A stretch of 64,000 nt of DNA from Verrucomicrobiota bacterium (GCA_019510185.1 JAEKKV010000024.1:1-64000), one strand, 5' to 3'. Shown: positions 18,680 through 28,888, numbered from the stretch's first letter. Numbers and translations are program-made. Notes: generated from the letters alone by a model not told the origin.

Positions 18680-19918
18680 TCAGTGGGGATGATACCAGTA
18701 GGTATTCGCGTCCTTGATGAAGATGTTCTTGGGAATCATCGCGTGAATGCCGAGGGTCTTGTCCACGACTTGGGTCACGCGGTAGTTCACCGCTTCGCTG
18801 GAGAGCGTGTAGGCCTGGAGGAAATCGAAACCTTGTTTTTCCTTCAGGAACTCCACCGTCTCGGTGATGGCCTGATACATGGCTTTGTTCAGGTCGGGAT
18901 CGAGTCCGAACGTCATGTAGTCGGTCGGGGTTTCCGCCCGTGGCATCGCCAACTTTGTCCCTTTGTGGAGGATGAACTGAAGCGTGCAGGTGTTGGCGGT
19001 TTCGATCGCCGTGCCCGTGACTTCGCCGTCGCCCTGGCCGGCATGGGAGTCGCCGGTGTAGAAGAGAGCGCCTTTTTGGAAGACGGGCAGATAAAGCGTC
19101 GTGCCGGTCACGAGCTCTTTGCAGTCAAGGTTGCCGCCGAAATTGCCGGGAGGACTGGAGCTGCGGTAGGGTCCTTCCGAATCAGGCGGGCAGGTGGCCA
19201 TCACGCCCATGAACGGCGCGAGCGGGATCACGATGTTTTCGTCAAAGATGCCGGCGTTGCGGGCGAGATCGAGGTGCGTGACCTTGGAGAAAGGCCGGGG
19301 AGCGCCGGCCGGAGCCGCTCCGGGAGCCGGGGGCGTGGTCGGAGTCGGCGCCTTCAAGGTGCCCAAGGCCAGACCGCCGCGGCCTGGAGCGCCGCCGGTG
19401 TTGCCGTAGGGAATACGGGGCGTGACATCCATGATGCGGACCTCGAGCGAATCGCCGGGCTCGGCATCTTCGATATAGATGGGACCGACCAGAATATGGC
19501 CGCCGGCAATGCCGGGCGCCCGAGGCGTTTCCTTCAGCACGCGGATCGTTTCCTGCAGCGCGGGGCTCGTGGCCACGGTGAGATCAATATTGTTATCCTT
19601 GAGCCACTTGTCCGGATCGGCGCCGTCGGTTGTGCGCGTCGCGCCGCCACCGCCGCCGCCGTCGATCTTCACGATCGCGCCGGACTTGACGGTGAGCACG
19701 GGCTTTTTGGTGGCGGAGTAATGGCCGATGAGGGCGTTCTCCGGCAGCAGCGGCACATGATAATCATAGGGCACTTCGCCCGCCGTCGCGAGAGCGGTCA
19801 GGACCAGGCCGAAAGCCGACATCCGGGTGAACGCACGCATCGAACGGGCGCGGAAAGGCGCCGGGGCAACGCGGGCTGCATCCGAGGAAGAAGCAGTTGA
19901 TGAAGTGAAGATAGGCAT
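18680..19918 (-). CDS. acetamidase/formamidase family (FmdA/AmdA), secreted, paralog A1
   Basis: GGNLDCKELVTGTTLYLPVFQKGALFYTGDSHAGQGDGEVTGTAIE; longer upstream start (20026) possible. Confidence 0.88.
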   Translation of the reverse strand: MPIFTSSTASSSDAARVAPAPFRARSMRAFTRMSAFGLVLTALATAGEVPYDYHVPLLPENALIGHYSATKKPVLTVKSGAIVKIDGGGGGGATRTTDGADPDKWLKDNNIDLTVATSPALQETIRVLKETPRAPGIAGGHILVGPIYIEDAEPGDSLEVRIMDVTPRIPYGNTGGAPGRGGLALGTLKAPTPTTPPAPGAAPAGAPRPFSKVTHLDLARNAGIFDENIVIPLAPFMGVMATCPPDSEGPYRSSSPPGNFGGNLDCKELVTGTTLYLPVFQKGALFYTGDSHAGQGDGEVTGTAIETANTCTLQFILHKGTKLAMPRAETPTDYMTFGLDPDLNKAMYQAITETVEFLKEKQGFDFLQAYTLSSEAVNYRVTQVVDKTLGIHAMIPKNIFIKDANTYWYHPH

Positions 19919-20048
19919 CGCCCCGCCCTGTAGCCACTCATGCGCCAGAACCGGGCGAGGGACTTCGATACCGCGGTAAATGCGGAGAATGAAACGATGC
20001 GCCGATTTTGATAGAATGACTTTCAATCGTCATTCGCCGGCGCGCGGC

Positions 20049-21629
20049 TCACGGCGCGAGCGGCGGGACGGTGGGCGGCGGCAGGCGGTGATGTGTCGCC
20101 TGTTCGTAGGCATAGGCGTACTGGATGAGCTTCGCCTCGTCCCACTGCCGGCCGAGAATCTGCAGGCTGATGGGCAGGCCGTTGACGAAGCCGGCGGGCA
20201 CGACGATGGCCGGCCATTGGAGCGCGCTGCCGATGTAGGTCGAGCTGCTGCTGCCGCCACCCCCGCCGCCCGGCCGCGGATTGGGGCCTTTTTGGGTGTT
20301 GCGATCGCCGTTGATCACGGGGGGCTGCGAATTGGTGGGCATGACCACGGCATCGATGCGGTCGGCATCAAAGGCGGCGGTGAAAACATCGCGCCAGTGT
20401 TGCTCGTCCTTCATGCCTTTGACGGTGGCCGGATCTTGCTCGAAGGGCAGGGCGACCGCGGCTTCGTCCCAGAAGGATTGGTGCAGCGGATGCACGAGCT
20501 TGGCCTTGGCGATGGCTTCGACCGACGGATAGGGAATGCCGGGATGCTTGGCCAAAAACTTCGTCATGTCGTCCTTGAAGCGGGCGGCGGTCTGGGGCGG
20601 ACGGGGCAGGGTGTCGAATTCCGGAATCGTGAACGGATCGATGAGTTCCGCGCCGGCGGCCTTGAGGGCGACGAGGGTTTTTTCGAACTCGGCGAGGATT
20701 TGCGGATCGGCGATTTTCGCCGTGAACGCCTGGCGCAGCACGCCGATGCGCGCGCCCTTGAGGCCGTCTCGTTTGAGGAAAGCGGTGTAGGTCTTCGGAA
20801 TGTGGCCTTCGCTTTTGAGGCTGACGGCATCCTCGGGATCGGGTCCGGCGATCACGTCGAGAAGCTTGGCGAGATCGGTGACGGTGCGGGTCATCGGGCC
20901 GACGGTGTCGCGCAGGCTGCTGTTGGGCGTCATACCGAGGCGCGGAACCAGACCGACGGTCGTGCGCAGACCGGTGAGGGAATTGAAGGAGGACGGATTC
21001 CGGATGGAGCCCATCGTGTCGGAGCCGATGCCGAGCATGCCGAAATTGGCGGCGACGGAGGCGCCGGTTCCTCCGGAGGAACCGCCCGTGGCGTAGGCGG
21101 TGTTGTAGGGATTGCGCGCAAAACCGCCGAGGACGGAGTTGATGTTGTCGGCGCCACCCTTGGTGAATTCGGAGAGCGAGGCTTTCGCCAAGATGATGCC
21201 GCCGGCGGCTTTGATGCGGGCCACGAGGGGGGCGTCGACCGTCGGATAATAATTTTTCCAACCCTGGAAACCCGCCGTCATGGGCATGCCCGTGGCGTCG
21301 ATGCAGTCCTTCACGATCACAGGGATGCCGTGAAGCGGGCCGACCGGTTTGCCGGTGGTCCGGAGGGCGTCATCAAGCCGGTCGGCTTCGGCGAGGGCGG
21401 CCGGGTTGATGTTGATGAGGGAATTGAGATACGGCCCCTGCTTATCGTAAGCCTCGATACGCGCGAGGTAGCCCGCGACGACTTGGTGCGCGGTGAGCTC
21501 GCCGGAAAGGTAGGCGCCCTCAATGTCCGCAACCGTGGCTTCCTCCAGCGAGAGCGCACGTGCGCCTGGCGCCGTCAGTGCGAGAAGGAGGGTGGTGGCA
21601 TAAACCGGCAGGAGGCGGGAACGGCTCAT
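20049..21629 (-). CDS. amidase (amidase signature family), secreted, paralog 6
   Basis: GPLHGIPVIVKDCIDATGMPMTAG, GGSSGGTGASVAAN, SDTMGSIRNPS; start chosen at MSRSRLLPVYATTLLL. Confidence 0.9.
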   Translation of the reverse strand: MSRSRLLPVYATTLLLALTAPGARALSLEEATVADIEGAYLSGELTAHQVVAGYLARIEAYDKQGPYLNSLININPAALAEADRLDDALRTTGKPVGPLHGIPVIVKDCIDATGMPMTAGFQGWKNYYPTVDAPLVARIKAAGGIILAKASLSEFTKGGADNINSVLGGFARNPYNTAYATGGSSGGTGASVAANFGMLGIGSDTMGSIRNPSSFNSLTGLRTTVGLVPRLGMTPNSSLRDTVGPMTRTVTDLAKLLDVIAGPDPEDAVSLKSEGHIPKTYTAFLKRDGLKGARIGVLRQAFTAKIADPQILAEFEKTLVALKAAGAELIDPFTIPEFDTLPRPPQTAARFKDDMTKFLAKHPGIPYPSVEAIAKAKLVHPLHQSFWDEAAVALPFEQDPATVKGMKDEQHWRDVFTAAFDADRIDAVVMPTNSQPPVINGDRNTQKGPNPRPGGGGGGSSSSTYIGSALQWPAIVVPAGFVNGLPISLQILGRQWDEAKLIQYAYAYEQATHHRLPPPTVPPLAP

Positions 21630-21857
21630 AGATGGAAAACGAAGGGTGAAGCGATCCGCTGGGCGCAGCATGGAAGCGGCCATCCTTCCGCGCGCGAGCC
21701 GTAGTATAAAATAATTCACGCCGCGCCGTGCGTTTGAGGAAATCGATTCGACTGGTTTCGCCGGCTCCTGCGGCGGCATGGCCCTAGCTGCCCGTGCGGC
21801 AGCCCAAGACTGTCTCCGATTCCTGGAGACGCTGGCTCCTTTCCTTCCGCTTCGACT

Positions 21858-23516
21858 ATGAAATCATCCCATGTCTGTCGTCTGCTGGCTGTCGCGTTTG
21901 TTTTTTCGCTCTGCGTGCGTGCCGCCGAGATCAAAGTCGAGGACGCCACCATTGCCGACCTCAACACCGCCTTCAAAAGCGGCGCGCTGACCGCCGAACG
22001 ACTCACGGAAATCTATCTCGCCCGCATCGCCGCCTACGACAAGCAGGGGCCGGCGATCAATGCCGTCATCACCCTCAATCCCAACGCCCTCGCCGAGGCG
22101 CGCGCTCTCGACGCCGAGCGCAAGGCCGGCAAGGTGCGCGGACCGTTGCACGGCATTCCGATCGTTCTCAAGGACAACTATAACACCTTCGATATGCCGA
22201 CGACCGCCGGCTCCCAGCTGCTCGAAGGCTCGATTCCGCCCGACGACGCCTTTGTCGTGAAAAAGCTCCGCGCGGCCGGCGCCATCATTCTCGCCAAAGT
22301 CAACCTGAGTGAATTCGCCGCCGGCGGCGGCAGCGTCAGCGGCGCCACCGATCCCACCATCATCAAGGCCGGTGCCATTCCCAATGGCTTCAGCTCGATG
22401 GGTCTTCAAACCCTCAACCCCCACGATCTCTCCCGCGGGCCCGCCGGCTCCAGCGGCGGCACGGGCGCGGGCATAGCGGCGGCCTTTGCCCAGTTCGGCT
22501 TGGGTACCGACACCGCCGCCTCGGTGCGCGGACCTTCGTCCGCCAATGGCATCGTCGGTCTCAAAACCACCCACGGGCTCCTCAGTCGCAGCGGCATCGT
22601 GCCGCTCGCGCTCAGCTTTGACACGGTCGGGCCCATGGGACGCAGCGTCTATGACGTGGCCGTCGCCCTCGGAGCGATGACCGGCGTGGATCCCACCGAT
22701 GAAGCCACGCGCAAAGGTGCGGGCAAAGCCGCGCAGGATTACACGCAATTCCTCAAGCTCGGCTCGCTGAAAGGCGCGCGCATCGGCATCGCCCGCGATT
22801 TCATGGGACGAAACGCCGAGACGGACCGGATCATCGAGGAGTCCATCGTCACCCTCAAAAAACTGGGCGCCGAGATCGTCGATCCCATCAAGTTCCCCGA
22901 CTACGTGCTCCAAGCCCGGCAAGGCATCTTCAACATCGTTCGTAACGCCGAATTCAAGGCCCAGATCGCCGATTATCTCAAGACGCTCAAGCCCGGCTAT
23001 CCCCTCACGCTGGACGAACTCGCCGCCCGCGCCAACGATCCCAAAACCGGTTATCGCAGCTCCGGGAAAGCCGTCGGCCTGAAGTATGCCGCTGCCACCA
23101 CACCCGCCATCGACGATCCGCTTTATCTGGCCGCCAAAAACACAGGTCTTCCCCTCATCAAAGCCAACGTCCAGGCGATCTTCGACAAATATCAGCTCGA
23201 CGCCGTTCTGTATCCGACGTCTCCCCAGCCGGCCACCCTCATCAAACCCCGCAACGAAGACGGCGGCGGCCGCAGCTCCGGCGGCGACACTGGCGGCGGC
23301 TCCGCGCTCAATCTCGCCAACCTGAGCGGCTTCCCCGATCTCGTCGTGCCCGCCGGCATGACTACGAACGGTCTTCCTGTTACGATTTCCCTTCTCGGAA
23401 CCGCGTTCAGCGAACCCAAGCTCCTCGGCTACGGCTATGATTTTGAGCAGGCGACGCATGCGCGCACGCTGCCCAAAACCACGCCGGTTCTGCCCGCTGA
23501 CACGATCTCCTACTGA
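21858..23516 (+). CDS. amidase (amidase signature family), secreted, paralog 7
   Basis: GPLHGIPIVLKDNYNTFDMPTTAGS, AGSSGGTGAGIAAA, TDTAASVRGPS. Confidence 0.92.
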   Translation: MKSSHVCRLLAVAFVFSLCVRAAEIKVEDATIADLNTAFKSGALTAERLTEIYLARIAAYDKQGPAINAVITLNPNALAEARALDAERKAGKVRGPLHGIPIVLKDNYNTFDMPTTAGSQLLEGSIPPDDAFVVKKLRAAGAIILAKVNLSEFAAGGGSVSGATDPTIIKAGAIPNGFSSMGLQTLNPHDLSRGPAGSSGGTGAGIAAAFAQFGLGTDTAASVRGPSSANGIVGLKTTHGLLSRSGIVPLALSFDTVGPMGRSVYDVAVALGAMTGVDPTDEATRKGAGKAAQDYTQFLKLGSLKGARIGIARDFMGRNAETDRIIEESIVTLKKLGAEIVDPIKFPDYVLQARQGIFNIVRNAEFKAQIADYLKTLKPGYPLTLDELAARANDPKTGYRSSGKAVGLKYAAATTPAIDDPLYLAAKNTGLPLIKANVQAIFDKYQLDAVLYPTSPQPATLIKPRNEDGGGRSSGGDTGGGSALNLANLSGFPDLVVPAGMTTNGLPVTISLLGTAFSEPKLLGYGYDFEQATHARTLPKTTPVLPADTISY

Positions 23517-23550
23517 GTTGGGGTGGCGGTTGGCGCTTTGCCGAAAACAA

Positions 23551-23586
23551 AAGGAGGCGGAACGACGTTTGTCGTTCCGCCTCCTT
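23551..23586. terminator. bidirectional terminator between convergent genes
   Basis: 16-bp stem aaggaggcggaacgac / gtcgttccgcctcctt with 4-nt loop. Confidence 0.8.
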
Positions 23587-23597
23587 GTCCTTGGCGT

Positions 23598-24704
23598 TTA
23601 CGAGCCGGTCTCGGGGTGGGGTGTCGGGAAGTGGAAGGCCGTATCGGCAAACGTTGCGTCGCCGATATCGAGCTTGGGAAACACGCCCTCGAACTCCGGG
23701 GTGCCTTTAAGCCAGTCGGCCTGCGCCTCGAAAAGCGAGGTGTTGCCCGGTTTCTCGCCGGTTGCCGGGATCTCGAGAGGAGTGAAGACCAAGGTCTTCT
23801 TTTCACCGGCGATGGTTGCGATCATTTCGAACGAAGGCATCGCCACCGGTACCACATCGGCCAGGCCTTTCGCGTGGGGGCCGACCACATAACCTTTCAA
23901 TTTGCCGGTGTCCGCATCCAGCACCAAGTCGATGTTGAACTTGTGGGCTCCGACTTGCACCAGCGTGCCTCCACGCGGAGACGTGTGGTGATGGTGGTGT
24001 CCCGCCGACTTTTTTTCCGCTGCCGGGGCGACGGGCGTCGCGCCGGCGGCCGGTTCGTCGTGGTCATTGCCTTTGGGGAAATTGAAGGGAACTCCGGAGA
24101 ACGTCGTGCCGCGGATCGCAATCGAGGTGAGCACGGCGTCGAAGTCCTTCGTTGTTTTCAACCAGTCGACCTTCGTCTCGAACAGCGAGGTGTCGCCCGC
24201 TTTTTCCCCGCTGGCGGCGTCGGCCACCGCCTGAAGCACGAGCGGGCGTTTTTCCCCGTCCACGGTGGCTATAATTTCAAGGGAGGGAACGGTGGAGCGG
24301 ACGAAATTTTCCATTTCGCCGTCGAGGATGAAGGCCTGGAGCCGGCCCTCCGCGGGATCGAGCACGAGTTCGATGTGATAAGCCTCGTCCCCCAGCACCA
24401 CCGGCGTTCCGCCATGCGGAGGGTGGTGCTCGTGTTTGTGGGGCGTGGCGTCCGCCGTCGTGGCGGCGGATTTTTTACTGCAGGCGGCGGTGAAGAAGCA
24501 GGCGTTGAGAAGAAGGCAGGTGAAGAATCGAAACAGGAATGTTTTCATGACAGAAAGGGACGGCTGATGAGTTGTATTCGGCGCGCGTCCGTGCGCCATT
24601 GCGGTGCTGGATATCCGGCCGAAGCCGGGCGCGCGGCGCACCTTGGGCCGCAGGGCTGAATTTCGTTTTGGCCTTGGCGTGCGCGCAGGAGAATCCGCGC
24701 GCAC
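23598..24704 (-). CDS. His-rich lipoprotein with two tandem homologous domains; actual start probably internal (MKTFLFRFFTCLLLNACFFTAACSKK)
   Basis: Lipobox-like TAACSK; two copies of HGGT/RGGT-V..G...(Y/F)(H/N)I(E/D)LVLD...G.L...(F/Y)(I/V).G module preceded by His-rich HKHEHHPPH and HHHHHTSP. Confidence 0.7.
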   Translation of the reverse strand: MRADSPARTPRPKRNSALRPKVRRAPGFGRISSTAMAHGRAPNTTHQPSLSVMKTFLFRFFTCLLLNACFFTAACSKKSAATTADATPHKHEHHPPHGGTPVVLGDEAYHIELVLDPAEGRLQAFILDGEMENFVRSTVPSLEIIATVDGEKRPLVLQAVADAASGEKAGDTSLFETKVDWLKTTKDFDAVLTSIAIRGTTFSGVPFNFPKGNDHDEPAAGATPVAPAAEKKSAGHHHHHTSPRGGTLVQVGAHKFNIDLVLDADTGKLKGYVVGPHAKGLADVVPVAMPSFEMIATIAGEKKTLVFTPLEIPATGEKPGNTSLFEAQADWLKGTPEFEGVFPKLDIGDATFADTAFHFPTPHPETGS

Positions 24705-24710
24705 CCAAGC

Positions 24711-25088
24711 TTAAGCCACCGCCGGAGGCCCGCGCTCCGGCCGGAGCAAATAGCGGGGCGGAGAAAACCAGCGGGATTCCTCGACGAGCACCTGGGCCTC
24801 GACCCTTGAAAAGCTCGAAGGGAAAACCGTGAGCAGAACCACGCCGGTGGTGATTCCCCGGGCGTAGAGATGAATCGCGCAACCGCTGTCGTCGTCGGCT
24901 TCATCCGTCGCGGGCAGGACCGGTGACGACGCGTGTGCAAAGATGCCCGTCTTGCCATGGAGCCAGGCATGGGCTTGCGGCGAAACGGTCAGCAGACCGA
25001 GGGCAAAAACCAAAGCGGCCAAGACCGCGGACAGAACGCCCGCGGGGCGGTGCCAGGCAACGGGGTTGGCTCGGGCCGCCGACATCAA
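24711..25088 (-). CDS. small hypothetical exported/membrane protein
   Basis: N-terminal hydrophobic segment, HAWLHG...CAIHLYARG pattern; same strand and spacing as neighbours. Confidence 0.5.
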   Translation of the reverse strand: MMSAARANPVAWHRPAGVLSAVLAALVFALGLLTVSPQAHAWLHGKTGIFAHASSPVLPATDEADDDSGCAIHLYARGITTGVVLLTVFPSSFSRVEAQVLVEESRWFSPPRYLLRPERGPPAVA

Positions 25089-25143
25089 ATCGCTCTTTGG
25101 AGGACAGTCTGGACGCGCCCGCCGCGCCCATCGTGCGCGCCGC

Positions 25144-25701
25144 TCATTTTTTCGCCCCGAGGAATTTTTCCCCGTCCATCACGAAGAGCGAAACGACGTA
25201 GCCGCCTTCATAGCGTTGTTCGATGCGGAAAACTCCCGTGAGCTCGACCGGCACGTCCTGTACGTTTTCCGCGCCCTGGCCTTTCATCGTGACCACGACG
25301 TAATCGTTCATGTTGGGCACCGCGCCATAGCAGCAGGTGTTGATGTCACGCATCATCACGAACTTTTTCGCCCGGCCGTTTTCGAGCTGCAGGGGCATCA
25401 TGTAGCCCGTGAGCACCACCCGCTGATTATCGTAGGTCTTGATCCACGCGGGGACCTGGTCGACTTTCATGGCGACTTGAATTTCTTCGGGGGTGGCCCC
25501 GGTGCCGGCGTCGGTGATTTTGTAGGGGAAGGCTGAGAGTTTGTCGAAGCCGAGCGCGAAGAGCTCCGTGCCTGCGAGCATCACCTTGTGCGGAGTGGTG
25601 TCCACGGCGGGCGTTTGCGCCTGTGCGGGAGTCGCGGCGGCGCCGAAGCCGGCCAGCAACATGATCATGCCGATCCCGATGAAAGAGCGAGGGGAGGTCA
25701 T
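25144..25701 (-). CDS. DUF3299 family exported protein
   Basis: Signal peptide; QRVVLTGYMMPLQLENGRAKKFVMMRDINTCCYGAVPNMNDYVVV characteristic of this family. Confidence 0.75.
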   Translation of the reverse strand: MTSPRSFIGIGMIMLLAGFGAAATPAQAQTPAVDTTPHKVMLAGTELFALGFDKLSAFPYKITDAGTGATPEEIQVAMKVDQVPAWIKTYDNQRVVLTGYMMPLQLENGRAKKFVMMRDINTCCYGAVPNMNDYVVVTMKGQGAENVQDVPVELTGVFRIEQRYEGGYVVSLFVMDGEKFLGAKK

Positions 25702-25707
25702 AGGGGT

Positions 25708-26916
25708 TCAGGAAAGGTGGGACATGCTCACCGCCACGTCGGTGCGGTACGCTTTGATAGCAGGAAACACGCCGCACACGGCGGCGAGGGCGATGATGCC
25801 GACGGGGGCCAGCAGCATGATGCGGTGGAACGCGATCGGATCGATGACGACGCCGGTTTGCGCCCGGATGATGCTGGAGGCGACCACGACGATCGCGCCA
25901 TAAACCACAAAGGCCAGGACCATGCCGATCGCGGCGATCGAGGCGGATTCCACCACGATCACCCCGAAGACCGTCAGCCGCCGGGCGCCCAGGGCGCGCA
26001 TGATGGCGATCTCGCGCCGGCGTTCGTTCATGGAGTTGTAGATGCTTGCGAGAATCGAGGCGGAGGCGACGACGACGATCAGGTAGGCGACAAACGCGAG
26101 GATCTTGTCGAACCAGGCGATCTTGTCGAAGAGCTTCGCGAGAATGGCGCCGATCGGCCACGCAAAGGTGAGTTTGTTGCCGCGCTTGTTATAAAGCATG
26201 TCGAGCTGGAAGCCGCTCATCGGGCTGTCCTGCTTGAGCTTCACGAGCACGGCGCTCACTTCGGCGGCGGCGCGGGCGTCGTGACCGCTCATCCGTTGCA
26301 GGCCGGCGAGCGGAATCCAGACCACCCGGTCGGCGGGCGTGCTGGTGGGGGCGAGAATGCCGGTGACCGTAAAGGTTTCGGCATGCTGCTTGTTTTCGTC
26401 ATACTGCAATCCGTGAAAGGGGTGAAAGGTGTCGCCCACCTTCATGCCGAGTTGCTGCGCCACGAAGCTGCCCATCACCGCCTCCTTCGCCTCCTGGTTA
26501 AACGCACGGCCGTCCGAAACCTGATAGCGATGCCCGGGGGAAAACTCCACCCGCTCGAAGAGAGCCGTGGTGGTTCCGACCAGGCGATAGCCCTTCAGAT
26601 TGTCGCCCACCGCGATGGGCAGGGCGACTTCGACGTTGGGATTGTGTTGAATGACCTCGACGTCGTCGGGACCGATGTTTCCGGGGCTGTCCTCCAGATG
26701 GAAAATCGCATTCAGCACCAACTGCAGTTTCGAGCTGCGGGCGCCAAGCACGGCATCGAAGCCGCCGGTCACGCCGGTGAACACCCGGTTCGACTCCTCC
26801 TTTACCACCCACACCGCCATGAGCAGTCCGCCGGCGAGCGCGATGGCCACGGCCGACACCAAGGTGGAGACGAGGTGCTGACGGAGGCTTTTATAAACGA
26901 TTTTGAAAATGATCAT
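25708..26916 (-). CDS. ABC transporter permease, FtsX/MacB type
   Basis: MIIFKIVYKSLRQHLVSTLVSAVAIALAGG N-terminus, FtsX C-terminal (YNSMNERRREIAIMRALGARR). Confidence 0.88.
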   Translation of the reverse strand: MIIFKIVYKSLRQHLVSTLVSAVAIALAGGLLMAVWVVKEESNRVFTGVTGGFDAVLGARSSKLQLVLNAIFHLEDSPGNIGPDDVEVIQHNPNVEVALPIAVGDNLKGYRLVGTTTALFERVEFSPGHRYQVSDGRAFNQEAKEAVMGSFVAQQLGMKVGDTFHPFHGLQYDENKQHAETFTVTGILAPTSTPADRVVWIPLAGLQRMSGHDARAAAEVSAVLVKLKQDSPMSGFQLDMLYNKRGNKLTFAWPIGAILAKLFDKIAWFDKILAFVAYLIVVVASASILASIYNSMNERRREIAIMRALGARRLTVFGVIVVESASIAAIGMVLAFVVYGAIVVVASSIIRAQTGVVIDPIAFHRIMLLAPVGIIALAAVCGVFPAIKAYRTDVAVSMSHLS

Positions 26917-26921
26917 GACGC

Positions 26922-27665
26922 TCAGTGGGCCGACGGCCGGTTGAGGACTCCGAACTCTTCCGTATGCGCGAATTGGGAGAGGATATCGGGAGAGTGACTG
27001 ACGAGCAGCAGAGCCGCGCCTTGCTCGGCGCACGTTTCTCTCAACAGGGCTAGGGTTTCGATGGCGTTGGTTGCATCCAGATTGCCCGTGGGTTCGTCCG
27101 CGAGCACGAGCCGGGGTTTGTTGGCGAGCGCGCGAGCCACCGCCACGCGTTGCTGCTGACCTACGGAAAGCTGCCGTGGATAATAATCGAGCCGGCGGGA
27201 AAGTCCCACCCGCTGCAGGAGCAGGGAGGCAAACGCGCGATCCTGTCCCGCCCCGAAGGCCATCGCGACCAAAACATTTTCCAGGCAGGTGTAGCCCGGC
27301 AGCAGATTGAAGCTTTGGTAAACGCAGCCCAAGGTGGTCGCCCGCAGACGGTCGCGATGGGATTCGTTGAGCTTGGTGAGCTCGGTGCCGTTGAGGACGA
27401 TCGAACCGGCGTCGGGCTTTACGATGCCGGCAATCAGATTAAGAAACGTCGTTTTTCCGCTGCCGCTCTCGCCCTTCATGCCGATTTGCGCGGCCGGATC
27501 CATCGAGAACGCATCGACCGAGACGACACGTTTAATGTCACCGTCCGGCGTGCGGTAGGATTTCGTCAGCCCGCGGATGCTCAGAACCTTGGTATCGTTC
27601 ACCACGGAGGAGACCTGCGTGATATTTGACCCGAAGGAGGCCGTGATGGTTTTGGAGTCTGACAT
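26922..27665 (-). CDS. ABC transporter ATP-binding protein, LolD/MacB type
   Basis: Walker A GESGSGKTT, signature LSVGQQQRVAVARAL, Walker B LVLADEPTGNLD. Confidence 0.92.
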   Translation of the reverse strand: MSDSKTITASFGSNITQVSSVVNDTKVLSIRGLTKSYRTPDGDIKRVVSVDAFSMDPAAQIGMKGESGSGKTTFLNLIAGIVKPDAGSIVLNGTELTKLNESHRDRLRATTLGCVYQSFNLLPGYTCLENVLVAMAFGAGQDRAFASLLLQRVGLSRRLDYYPRQLSVGQQQRVAVARALANKPRLVLADEPTGNLDATNAIETLALLRETCAEQGAALLLVSHSPDILSQFAHTEEFGVLNRPSAH

Positions 27666-27737
27666 GGTCCGGGCGATGAGAGTGACGTTAGGCGCGATGG
27701 TTTGGAGAAGCCCTAAGCACGCGGGGTGCCATGGTGC

Positions 27738-28859
27738 TTACCGCACGCGGTACCAGTAGGAATCGGGCTCGTTGACGAAGATCTTTTTCGGAATTTGCGT
27801 GTAAACGCCGAGGACCTTGTCGACCACTTCGGTCACGTGGAGATCGAAGCAGGCGCTGGCGAGGGTCATTGAGTGAACGAAGTCCAAACCCTTCTTCTCT
27901 TCCATGAACTTGGTCATTTCGATCAGGGACTTGCGCATCGCCACATCGAGATCGGTGTCGAGGCCGAAGCAGACGTAATGGGTGGGCGTCTCGGCGCGCG
28001 GGCCCTGCAGCGTGGCACCCTTGTGCAAGATGAACTGATAGATGACGGTGTTCGCGTTGCCGATGGCATTGCCGGCGACTTCGCCGTCGCCTTGGGCGGC
28101 GTGGCAGTCGCCCGTGTAGAAGAGCGCGCCTTTTTGGAAGATCGGCAGGTAGAGCGTGGTGCCGGTGGTTGCATCCTTCCAATCCAAGTTGCCGCCGAAG
28201 GCGCCGGGGGGAATGGAGGAGCGATACGGCCCTTCGGAATCGGGCGGGCAGGTGGCGTTGACGCCGTTGAACGGACGGAGGGGGACCTCGATGTTTTTGT
28301 CGAAGACCGCCACGTTGCGCTTCAGATCGACCTGGTAAACGTGATTGAAGGGGCGCGGCACGAGATCGGGCAACGCGCTGCCGCCGGGACGCACGCCGTG
28401 CGCGCCGTAGGGCAGGCGCGGTGTGACATCGAGAATGCGAATCTCAAGGGAGTCGCCGGGCTCGGCGTCTTCGACGTAAATCGGGCCGACGATGAAGTGA
28501 CCGCCGGGGACGCCGGGCATGCGCGGAGTCTCCTTGAGCGCGGTGATGATTTCCTTGATCGCCGGGCAGGTTTCGGTGGTGGCGGGAATGTTGTTGGCCT
28601 TCAGCCAAGCGTTGGCCTCGGCCTCGCCGCCTTCCCGGCCCCATTCCGCCGCGCCGCCGCCGTCGATCTTCACCGTGGCGCCGGACTTGACGGTGAGCAC
28701 GGGTTTTTTAGTGGCGGAAAAACAGCCGAAGATCGTGGTCTCCGGTGTCATTTTCACGTGATAGTCGTAAGGAATCTCGACGGCGAAGGCGCTGGCGGAG
28801 AGGGCGAGCGCCGCGGTGAAAGCCACGACGAGAGGAGAAGGGACGAGGGACGATTTCAT
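27738..28859 (-). CDS. acetamidase/formamidase family, secreted, paralog B1
   Basis: Signal peptide; GALFYTGDCHAAQGDGEVAGNAIG. Confidence 0.9.
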   Translation of the reverse strand: MKSSLVPSPLVVAFTAALALSASAFAVEIPYDYHVKMTPETTIFGCFSATKKPVLTVKSGATVKIDGGGAAEWGREGGEAEANAWLKANNIPATTETCPAIKEIITALKETPRMPGVPGGHFIVGPIYVEDAEPGDSLEIRILDVTPRLPYGAHGVRPGGSALPDLVPRPFNHVYQVDLKRNVAVFDKNIEVPLRPFNGVNATCPPDSEGPYRSSIPPGAFGGNLDWKDATTGTTLYLPIFQKGALFYTGDCHAAQGDGEVAGNAIGNANTVIYQFILHKGATLQGPRAETPTHYVCFGLDTDLDVAMRKSLIEMTKFMEEKKGLDFVHSMTLASACFDLHVTEVVDKVLGVYTQIPKKIFVNEPDSYWYRVR

Positions 28860-28888
28860 TCGGAAATGGGTTAAAATCAGGGGAGGGA

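Noticed and set aside
18683-19900. Long plus-strand ORFs opposite each acetamidase gene (also 27873..28874, 28919..30016, 30113..31195, 31333..32403, 32523..33806, 33791..34915)
   Set aside because: Same antisense-codon artefact; the sense strand encodes clear FmdA/AmdA proteins with signal peptides.
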